From assembly GCF_000002075.1 (NCBI RefSeq), contig NW_004797883.1:165338-229337 (forward strand): a stretch of DNA of 64,000 bases, given 5' to 3'. This document shows positions 45,301 through 57,300 of the stretch, piece after piece. The number at the start of each line of letters is the position of its first letter. The stretch's first letter is position 1. The translations under genes were made by a program, and so were the position numbers. The notes under the pieces were generated by a model. It was not told where the DNA came from and did not search any database. It was given only the letters and a program-made list of their open reading frames with translations. This DNA comes from Aplysia californica. Lineage: Eukaryota > Mollusca > Gastropoda > Aplysiida > Aplysiidae.

Positions 45301-48300
45301 TGATGCCATATTCTTTAACTATAACTTGTCTTTTATTATTTCATACTTATAAATTGTACAAACTTCACCTATAAGCGGGATGTATCTAGTCCCATCAGGC
45401 TTGAATCCGAGAAGTTACTCATTTTGTCAGTTTGCTTCACAAATGACATTTATACAGTGCTCAACCGCGATTAAAGTACACAGGCCCTCTGAGCACTTAG
45501 ACCAAAGGGCTCAAACTCAGACGGCTGTTGAAACGGAGACATTAATCTCCCTTATATTTCCCCTGCAACATCTTTGGGTTTTCAACCTGCAACGCAGCTG
45601 ATTTTTATGAATGTGACAGTTTTTCCTACTTAAAAAGCTAGTGGCACTGTGAGTTGAAAAAACCAGCAATTGATAACCCCTAAGGACAGAAAAAATGAGG
45701 ATGAAAAAACACAAGGTAACAAAGCCTTTTCATGATCACCATCACAATTACCATTACCATCACCATCATCATCATCACTATTACCATCACCATCATCATC
45801 ATCATCATCATCACCATCACCATCATCATCATCACCATCATCACCATCATCATCATCACCGACTTAACAATTCCCCTTTTCCTTGTTTCGTTTTTCTAGA
45901 AAACACAACAATTTGCACCATGTCAATACATTTTCACCCAACCAACAAATAGGGCACCAAAATCAGGACACAGGACCCAAAACAACCCCAACGCCCCAGA
46001 GCCCTTACCTTGTTCGTGTACGTCTCTTTCATTGCCACTTCGGGAGCCATGTAGCCGACCGTGCCAAACAAGCCAGTAAGTCCCTGAACGGTGGCAAACT
46101 TGGAAATTCCGTAATCTGAGAGCTTGACGTTCACCGGAACATTCAGATCCATGGACATGACCAGTACGTTGTCTGGCTTCAGATCGCGATAAATGATGTC
46201 CTTCATATGGAGATATGAAAGTCCACTAGCCATCTGAGAAAAATTGTTAGTTTTAGTTTTAGTAAGGTTTTACGGCGCTCGCAACCACCCACACTCTCAC
46301 TTCTTTCATTCACAAGCTACCCAGTAATAAACCAGGCAGATAAGAGCCAACACACACACACCAGCACACTAAACCACCTGCATAAGCATTGACATCTTCC
46401 TCCACCAACACTTGCAATGAATGGCAAGGGATCAAAATGTGTAAATTTATACCCAATTCTGTGAAATCGGCCATTGAAAAGTTATCTGTTGTTTTAGTAG
46501 AGGCTTTATGGCGCTCACAACAGCATAAGGTCATATGAGCGCCAAGGGATGGATGTCAACAGAGAAGTCCGTACAGGGAATCAGGCTTACTCTGCTTACC
46601 TCTCAAGCTTCAACAGCACAAAGTCTGCTTCGACTATCAAGGCACCCCGAAAATAGTGGGCCACAAGAGAGTGACAAACATACAAAAGAAGTAGAGGAAA
46701 ATGACGATAGTAAGGATTAGGAAAGAAAAAGCAGCAGCTCCCTGATGTAGTTCAGGCACAGTTATGAGGCTCACACTGATGAATCAGCCCATTTACAATT
46801 CTACTGTGCATGAACGAGAAATGTCCCCCCTTTGGGAATGGCCTAAAGACACTTCAGTCAGTGGCACCGCCCCCCCCCCCCCCCCCCCCCCCNNNNNNNN
46901 NNNNNNNNNNNNNNNNNNNNNNNNNNNNNNNNNNNNNNNNNNNNNNNNNNNNNNNNNNNNNNNNNNNNNNNNNNNNNNNNNNNNNNNNNNNNGGGGGGGG
47001 GGGGGGGGGAAGTTATCTACAAATGTGGTCTATTAGGTTGTTTTTGGTTGTGGCAGGGGGTTAGGCCTAGCCTATTGTATTGTTTGGCTGAAAGTGTGAG
47101 AGTGAGTAAAGTGTGAGTCTCTATTCAGTTGTATTGTTTGCAAGTTTATAAAAGCAGTCTGAGTTACTACTGGTGGAACTTTAGAGGAGAGAGTTGTATC
47201 AAGCAGAGGAGGCCTGCTGAGAGTATAGGTGGAGAAAAGGCTAGTTGGAGCCTCGGTTCATTTGTGTGTAACGTGTGAGATTCCAACGCATCGGGGCCCC
47301 AAAGCAGACGAAAGGATCACAACACACAGAGAAACAGGTTTGGATAACTCGAGCTGTAGGCGCAGGCAGGCAGACAGAAGGTTAGTAGTGTTGAACATTG
47401 TTTTATGTTCCAAGTAACAACAACAAATGTGAGGCGTGCTGACAAAATGAGTTACTTTTGGCAATCCATAAATGGAGATATCAGCCAAATAACCAAAACA
47501 AGGTTGATATTTGTAGATTCTAAACCAATGCCATTCTCTTCAAGTTTAAAATGTCTTTCATTATTTCATACTAATAATGTGTAAAAATTTAACTTGTAAA
47601 TTTTACGTACCTATTTCCATCGGGCTAAAATCTAAGAAGTAACACATTATGTCAGCACACCTCACAAATCTTACTCTATGGGTAAACATATGATTATTGA
47701 TAGTACAAAACTAGTACCAGTCTATATTCCACTTTAGAGAAAAAGATCACCCATGGCATATAAATATTTCATGCTCAAAATTTCATGTATTGAAAGGAAA
47801 AAAGACATTACTCATTCTCTTTTCAATATTGTGAAAAATTGGATGGCTCTTTTCATCTATGCAGAAGGTCAATCCGGGTCAATTTTAACTTGAGACGGTC
47901 TCAGGGTTTCTTCATGCAGCTTCTTTCACGGCTAATTTTTCCTACGTTTGAAGCACAGATTCCGTCGCAGTGCTTGCATGTCAGCGAGGTGAATCAAAGC
48001 CCTGTTTTTCCACTGTTTTCCTTTCATTGTTGGTGCTTCTCAGCCTGGTTGTTTCTGAGGCTACTCTCTAGCATTTTAGTTTCTTCCTTTATCGTTTAAT
48101 AATAATAATAATAATAAATGACATTTATATGGCGCTCAACCCCGATTAAAGTACACGGGCTCTGAGTGCTTTACAATACAGTACAACATACAACAGTAAC
48201 ATAAAACGTGTTCTGACTAAAGAAAATTACTCCAAATATTCATCTTATTAATTTAAAAACAGAAACGACTTCAGCTGACATTTGAATTTATCTTCTCCAT

Positions 48301-51300
48301 GTTTTCCTGTTCTCAACTGAGATTATATTGTGAAAAATGCAGACAAAAGAACAAAAAAACAAAAACAAAACATACTTACCTGAAGAATAATTTTGTATGT
48401 TAGGTGTTTGGAAAAGACCATTTTATCCACAGCATTTTCTCCTTCAGAATCCAACATAGAGGCTGGTCGTCTCTTATCAAGTTCCTTTCTCAGGCTTCCC
48501 AACGGCGCAAGCTCCATTAGGACCAACAGCTTTGGACGGACACACACTCCGATGAACGCGATGATGCAAGAATGTTTCAGTTTGCTGAGAATGCCAACTT
48601 CTCTTCGCATTTCAGAAAAAGCGTTGCTGATCTAGGAAAATAAGAAATATATTAAAATTGGGACTTTATATCTCTTTGTTTTTTAGTTAAGTTTTAGTAA
48701 GAGTATAAGAGCTCTCGCAACACAATAAGTGCCAGAGATTAGAGGTGTTACAAGAGAGTAACAAACACAAAAAAGAAGGAGGAAAGATAAAGACGATAGA
48801 TGTTTGGTAGGAAAGAAGGAGCAAACCACACCAGAGCACCCGCCAACAACCCACTCTCTTTCTTTGTGTGAAAGAGAAAACAACAGAGGAATGACTGATG
48901 AACAGGACAAAAGTTTTTTGTTTTAGTAAGAGTTTTATGGCACCCGCAACTGCATCAGGATGACAAAAGAGTCACAACTTAATCTTGCTAACTACATTCA
49001 GCCCACTCAACATTCCACTAACTCTGGTCAAAGTAAAGAGAATCATCACCATCATCCAGTGCCAGATCTGCGACAGACATCGGTGATCATGGTTCTCCTT
49101 TCATTCCTTAGCTCGGATGCTCTGAAAAAAGCCACGTTTACCTGCAATAGCTTTCAATCTGTTACACTCCTTAACCTTATCCTTACGCCATGGGGTCATT
49201 TTGTACCACCAGGGTTGTACGGTGTTCTTCACATTTTAGAACACTTCTACTAACTTCTAGTACCAAGATCTCTTTGAAACTTTCAGTATTTCTCAAAAAA
49301 TCATTTAGACAGACTACTATGCAAAGCGTACGGATCAGATTAACGAGTAAATTTAAACTTTAGAAAGTGGTGGCACAGAGTACCCCACCTCATACGGATA
49401 CGACAGTAAAACACGACGTACGGATAGGGTTAAAACACTACAAGAAAACACAGAAAAGAGAAAAAAGGAAGAGAACCTTCCTCTGTTCAGCCTCCGCTCG
49501 ATCCTGGTCCCGTCTGATAAGAGCAACATTTGGGAAGGCATCTTTCATGTTGGGATACAGAGGGTTGTCCGAATCATCAGACACCACCACGACAGACCTG
49601 GCGTAGAACACTTTGATGGCCACATCCTTGTCTTTCCACTTGCCCTAGCAGAGAGAGCACAGAATGCAAAATGTTAACAGACAATTCATATTGTCACTTA
49701 TAAGGACAAGCGGGCTAACCCAGATTGCGGGGGTTTCCAGAAATCTTGACCTACACCAAAAGTGGGCATTTCCCTACTTATAGGAGAAGTTTGGTTTCAT
49801 TGGTGTGTATATTTGTTTGGTTATTGAGAAAACTGTCTTTGTTTTTTTTTAAGAAACTGAACAAGGGGCAAAAACTTTACCTTTGATTTTCTCAAAACAG
49901 CATTTATCTGGATAGCCCCCTTGTGCTTAAAAGCGACCATATTTTTAACAACTTTCTGAGCCCGCTCACTCATGTCTTAAAAAATGTCAGTAGCACAACA
50001 AACTAATAGAAAAATAGAATTCAGAAACTGAAAATTGCCTTCCTGCTAATTGTTTCACTCCATCCTTTTACTTGTCCCCGTCATTTTATGCAAGAAAAAA
50101 ATCTGAAATTATGCAAACTGAGCCCAAAAACGTGAAATAATGCGATTCTGTTAATTTCAACAAAGAATGATCAAGGAAAACAATCGGAAAAAAATCTGAA
50201 ATTATGCAAACTGAGCCCAAAATCGTGAAATAATGCGATTCTGTTAATTTCAACAAAGAATGATCAAGGAAAACAATCAGAAATTATGCAAAAAATTATC
50301 AAATTTTGCTAAATTATGCGGGGTGCATAAAACCACGGGGACAGAAAATTTGTACAGGTGATTGATTGTCTTGGACAAGTGGCCCTTGAGGGCGGTTGGA
50401 CGCTAAAGGAAATTTCGACTAATTTTTGGAAACTGAAAAGATTAAATTTATTCCCTTTACACTCTACCAAGACGGCGTAGGCTCTAACATGTGCATGCAT
50501 ACACACATATACCGACAAAAGATACTAAATGCACAATATTACATCAATAGAGGCAATTTCATAAACATGGCATTTGCAGTCGCCATTATGCAGCCTTTTG
50601 AATAAGATTATTAACTTCTTAACCATGTCTGGACCAAGACAGCGTCCGGTAGTTGAAGTCCGTAACCACGGCTGGATGGTACCACCGTCCGATGCGAAGT
50701 TATTATTGTATTATGGTACGAGCCAAATATAAAAAAAATACGAACTAATAAGCCTTTAGTTTGACCTGGAAGTCAAAGATAAATGAATTCTACGTCTGGG
50801 TAATGCTTTATCGAACAGTTTGACACGAAACAAGCGGTTTTAAAAACGTAATATGTCGGGTCGCATTTCCACAAACACGAGAGAATTACGCGGAAACGTT
50901 ATTTTTAATTGCATGGTTAAAGAGTTAAGAGTAATGTGACGGACGTCACGCCAACAGTTACCTTGTGAACACTTCCTGTCATGCCGCGGCCAAGACTCTC
51001 CTGTGATATCTCGATGTCTTCGTGGCAGATTTTGAGAGCAGAAGGAAGTTCACTGAAAAACAATTCTGGCACCAGCTCTTCCAAAGATATGGGTCCTCTT
51101 TCACACACCATGTGATTTTTCGACAGCACCATCTAAAAATGAACAGAAGGAAGATTGGCAATAGAGAAAGATTGCTTGAGTAAAGAGAAGCATGGCGGCT
51201 CTCATGGCCTAGAGGTTAAGGTGTTCGCTTCTCATTCAAAGGTCCCGGGTTCGAATCCAGGTAGCGACCAAAAAATTTTTCTTACCTAAAATTGCCTCCT

Positions 51301-54300
51301 TTCACCTACTTTCCTGCTCTCTAGCAATGTTCTGTCGTCTACTTTCGTCTCCACTTTCTGACCCCACCTTCTCACTTCCTTTGCCCCTTCCTCTGGGCTC
51401 CTGACTCCTTCTGCAGCATTTCTACTGCTTCTCCTTCGCTCCTTCTTACTGCTGTCTTTCAGCCACACCCCTGGTCTTCTGGTAGGAAAGATCTACACCT
51501 AGCCTTCTCGGACAAGGGCGAAAAATCTCGGAGGTCCCGTGTGCAAGTAGCGCATGTTAAAAATCCCTTGGAGGTCTAAAATCGATAAGAGTAGGCTTCG
51601 GCTGCCACCAGGGCAAAATTCAAAATTTCCTACCAACTGAAAATGTTTTATGTGTCCCGCCTGCTCTTATGACCTTATGCAGTTGCAAGCGCCGTAAAAC
51701 ACTTACCGGTACCAAATAAAAAAGGAAAAGCTCGTCCTCACAATAACTTTCACTTATTGTTTGTTTTTGTAAAGTGTTTTACGGCGCTCGCAACTGCATA
51801 AGATCATATGAGCGCGTGGGACACACCTAATATTTTCAGTTGGTAGAAAATTTTGAATTTTGCCCGGGTGGCGGCCGAAGCCTACTCTTATCGAATTTAG
51901 ACCACCAAGGGATCTTTAACGTGTGCAACTTGTCCGAGAAGGCTACGTGTAAATCTTTCCTACCAGAAGATCAGGGGTGTGGCTGAAAGACAGCAGTAAG
52001 GAGGAACCAAGGAGTAACAGTAGAAAGGCTGCAGAAAGAGTCAGGAGCCCAGAGGAGGGGGCAAAGGAGGTGAGGGGGCGGGGCAGAAAGTGGAAATGAA
52101 AGCAGACAACAGAACATTGCTAGAGAGCAGGAAAAAGTAGGTGAAAGGAGACAATTTTAGAGAAGAAAATTGTTTGGTCGCTACCTGGATTCGAACCCGG
52201 GACCTTTTGAATGAGAGGCTAACACCTTAACCTCTAGGCCACGAGAGCCCCCCACTTTCATTTAGAGCAAGGAAGAAGTCGGACAGACGAAAAAACAACC
52301 TATACTTTTTCAAATGTGTGAAACAGCATCAAATATTAGGAAAAGCACATAACATTCTGACATAGTTTTTCCCTCTTTTCAGCTATAAAGCCAAGCATTC
52401 ACTATTGAGTAGATACAATCTTTCTTCTTAAACGAAAATTCATTATCATCATCATTGCCTTTTTCCTCCTGCATCACGGTACAGGACATGAGTAAACACT
52501 TTTAACAAAAACAGAATAAACCCAGAACTTCCCCCAATGTGTCCCTTGTGTGACTATGCATATGAGACTGTGGATCATCACCTGCTCCACTGTACAGCCC
52601 CAAATGACATCAGAGCTACCCTTCTCCCTCCGAGACCTAACATTGACAACACACTCTACAGAACATTACAGCAACTGCAGCAAACCTGCACTTATCACTA
52701 CATGGCATTGGACAGAAGGGCGAGAGCCCAGCTGTTGCTGGATCGATAACAACAACAACAACAACAACAAAAATTAGCATAGGATTTATCTATCACAGGG
52801 AACTCGACAAGACAGCAGCTCTCACCTGTATTTAGTTTCAGTAGAGGTTTTATGGCGGCTGCAATTGCATAAGGTCATATGAGCGCCAGAAGATTAAGAG
52901 GTGTTACAAGAGAGTAACAAACACAAAAAAAGAAGAAGGGGAGATAAGGACGACAGATGTTTGATAGGAAAGAAGAAGCTAACCACACCAGAGCACCCGC
53001 CAACCACCCACTGCCTCACCTGTGCGCACTCATCGATGAGAAAATGTAGCTGAGTCATGTCCAAGGACCCCCTGCCGGGATCCACGGGGCAACAGCGGGG
53101 GCATAAGGCGTAGGAATTGTACTCAATCCCGGACGGGTCACGGAACTCTGGACGGAGTACACAAAAACAATACTTTAGCACACTGGGTATATATAATAAT
53201 ATAATAATAATATATATATATATATATATATATGATAAAGGATTGTTTTAGTAGAGGTTTTAAGGCGCTCGCAACTGCATAAGGTCATATGAGCGCCAAG
53301 GGGTGGATGTCAACAGACAAGCCCTTACAGGGAATCAGACTTACTCTGCTCAACTCTCTAGCTTCAACAGCACAAAGTCTGCTTCAACTATCAAGGCACC
53401 CCGGAAATAGATTTTCACAAGAGTGTGAGAAACATACAAAAGAAATAGAGGAAAATGACAACAGTAAGGATTAGGAAAGAAAAAGCAGAAGTTCCCTGTT
53501 GCAGATCAGGTATAGTTATGAGCATGACATTGATGAATCAGCCCATTTACAATTACAATTCTACTGTGCATAAGAACTCAAGAAGTTAATGTCTCTCCCC
53601 CCCCCCTTTGGGAATGGCCTAAAGACACTTCAGGCAGTAGCACCGCCCCGGGGTGTTATGATAAAGATGTTCAAAACGAGATAACAGACTTCAATAAAGA
53701 CCTTTTCTTTTCAAACTTGACCACAGCTATCACAGATATCATATTCCAAGCCTTCAAGTCAGGTACGCTTTACTATAATATGTGAGGCATCCAGGAGAAA
53801 TCAGGCGCTCGTAATAATACAAACGAAGATACAGGTATATTTCCGCCAGTTTGGCAAATTTTATCGAAATTTTGTTTTTTCTTTTGTTTTAGTAGAGGTT
53901 TTACGGCGCTCGCAACTGCATAAGGTCATATGAGCGCCAGAAGATTAGAGGTGTTACAAGAGAGTAAAAAACATAAAAAGAAGAAGGGGAGATAAGGATG
54001 ATAGATGTTCGATAGGAAAGAAGAAGGCAAACCACACCAGAGCACCCGCCAACCACACACTTTGCTTTTTTGGCTCAACACCTTTAAATATATAAAGATA
54101 TTAAAAGGTATTTGTTTTTTTGGCTCAACACCTTTAAATATCTTTTATGTTCGTAAAATAACTAATTTTGAAATTAGTTCAGTTGGCAACAAGGCTAGAG
54201 GGCGACCAAGAAAGACCTGGATAGATGGAGTCAGGGAAACATTAACCACCTATGGCATCCCCCTGACCCAAGCGCTCCGGCTGGCGACAGAGAGACGTCT

Positions 54301-57300
54301 CTTTCTTCCCGCGACACCCAAAAGGGTATAAGCGGCGGATAAAAGTAAAGAAAAAGTTCAGTTGTCCCTGGCACAGCAAACTTCAAATCCCGGACGGCCG
54401 GATGTCAAATTCACAGGCAGCTGCAGTGGGTTTTTTCATCCGGTCGGACGGCCATTCGCTGGGTGTTTGCCTACGGTTGGAACCACATTTCTTACTACAC
54501 GTTACGATTGGCCGTGCGGCCCAGAAACCTGTCTGGTCGACCTGTACGTGTAATAGGACCTTCAGAAAATGAAGAACGGAACAAAAAAACCCCCAACAAA
54601 AACTAGCTGGACGTACTTGGGTGAAAGAGTTCCAACACTTCCTCCACTTCATCCTTGACAATGCCGATGACCGCGAGTCTCTCCAAGGTCACCCGTCTGT
54701 GGTGGTCCTCTGACAGCTGGTCAGAACTGTCGGACCCTTCGTCAACTGCCGTTGTCTGGACGGTTATCAGGATGCCAAGCTCCTCTCCCCTTTTGGAGCA
54801 AACACAAAAACAGAAAGCAGATCGAGTTTTCATCTACAGCCAGGGCCCCCCCCATTCATCTACAGCCAGGGCCCCCCCATTCATCTACAGTCAGGCCCAC
54901 CCCCTCCTCTCGGACACAGTACAGCATCGGATTGTAGCAAAATGAGCGTATTATGAGTACTATTCATTACAAATTTAAACTTGCAAAATTTAATTCTTTA
55001 TCTCCGGCAAGCCGCACCCAGCAGCTCGCGGTCAGAACCACGGTGCTGGAGAGTCGCCAACAGCTGCTGGTATTCCTTTACGACAGCTTCAACATCAAAT
55101 TACTTGTCGGCAATTGCCAAAAAGAGCTCTCTTTTACCAGAAAAGTTAATTCATTTGATGAAGAACTATCAAAATAGGTTTGCTAATTTCGATTTGATGA
55201 CCCATTTAATAACGTGGTTTTAAGCACCCCACATAATTGAGCAAAATTTGATCATTTTTTGCATAATTTCTGATTATTTTCCTTGATCATTCTTTGTTAA
55301 AATTAACAGTACAGAATCGCATAATTTCACATTTTTGGGCTCAGTTTGCATAATTTCAGAATTGTTCTTGCATAAAACGCCGGGGACAACGTAATACAGC
55401 AGGTCACCTTGTTGGGGCACAGCACTTGATTTGTTCTACAACCACAAAGCCTTGACCGTGAATGACCATGATTCCCGTCTGCCAGTACTGGATGTTCTTG
55501 TTCATGATGTGAAGACCTTTCATACTTCCTCCACTGAAAGAAAACAGGATGTGACCAAAATACATTTATTCAATATTACATTTTTTGGGATTTTTCACAG
55601 TGGGTGGGTGGGGGGGGGGGGGGGCAATATTTTTCTTTGGTTACAATACAGCAATGAAATATCCTTGTTGCAAAGTTCAAGATTGGAAATTCAAAACAAT
55701 GTCAGTGCAGCATCAGAAACAAAACAGGGAGCCATTTGCTGCAAGCTTGTTGGTTTGTTTTAGTAGAGGTTTTACGGCGCTCGCAACCGTATAAGGTCAT
55801 ATGAGCGCTGAGGGGTAGATGTCAACAGAGAAGTCCTTACAGGGAATCAGACTTACTCTGCTCACCTCTCTAGCCTCAACAGCACAAAGTCTGCTTTGAC
55901 TTAGGCACCCCGGAAATAGCGGGTCAAAAGAGTGTGACAAACATACAAAAGAAGTAGAGGAAAAATGACGATAGTAAGGATGAGAAAAGAAAAAGCAGCA
56001 GTTCCCCCAATGTTGTTCAGGCACAGTTATGAGCATGACACTGATGACTCAGCCCATTTACAATTACAATTCTACTGTGCATTAGAACTCGAGATGTTAA
56101 TGTCCCCCCTTTGGGAAAGGGCCTAAAGACACTTCAGTCAGTAGCACTGCCCGGGGGGGGGGGGGGGGGGGGGGTCACACTAGAGAGACTGGGATGTCCA
56201 TTTAAAGATGAGAAGAAGAAGAAAATTTTTTTGTTGGAGCCCTAAAGAGAAAAAAAAAGGCTGGCGGGACTGACCGGGACTGACAACAACAGAAAGGGAA
56301 CAGCAGAACTCAAAACTAACAGCCTTTTGATAGAATTTCTAGCAAAAACATTTTGTGAGTTTCAAAATCTATCTGAGACAGAATTTTTCGGCAAAACTGC
56401 GTGGTCTTCAAAATCAATCTATGGCACATTTCTGTCAATCACAAGAAATTTCATGGCAAACTATTACACAAAACTACTAAACAAATAAGAAGTTAAGAAA
56501 CTGTCGGGACAAAAACCTTTGTCTAACACATCTGTCATTTCACCGTAGGACTGCAGCTTTTACAAAAGGGTAGCGATATTTCGACGGATTGCCGTCTGAA
56601 AATCGTAGTTGATATTCCCACGGCATGCTGTCTGAACATCGGAAGTGATACCTATACGGTATACCGTCTTGAGTCTAAAGATCAGAATTGATATTTCGAC
56701 GGCATAGGCTCTGCTTGAAGTGTATCAATGCAAAAATTGTGCTTGTTTTCCAGGCGACGAGTCGGGTGATCATACCTACCCGACCCGACCCGATTAATTA
56801 TAAATAGTCCGGATGTTCTGATTGGCTGAATTTATGTGCCGTGGAATTATCACTTCCGATTTTTCGACGGCCTGCCGTATAAATATCCACTTCCTTTACA
56901 AAAAGAGTTTACTCGAAATACAACAACTGGAAATGAGACTTTCAAACTGAATTATTGCTTAAAAAACAAGGTACCAAATAACAGAAACATACTTTAGGTT
57001 TGTAGATACAAACACATTTTCCCTTGGTTAACTTACAAACAAGGAGTCAAAAATTCCTTTCTTTGCTGCTTTCATAAATGCAGTAGGTAATCATTGAGTT
57101 TTAGTATGTGTGTTTACGGCACTTGCAACACAATAAGGTCATATAAGTGCTGAAGATTAGAGGAGATACAAGAGAGTAACAAACACAAAAAAGGAGGGGC
57201 AATAAGGATGATACAAGTGCCGAAGAATAGATGTGTGACAAGAGAGTAACAAACACAAAAAAGGAGGGGAGATGAAGACGACAGATGTTGGATAGGACAG

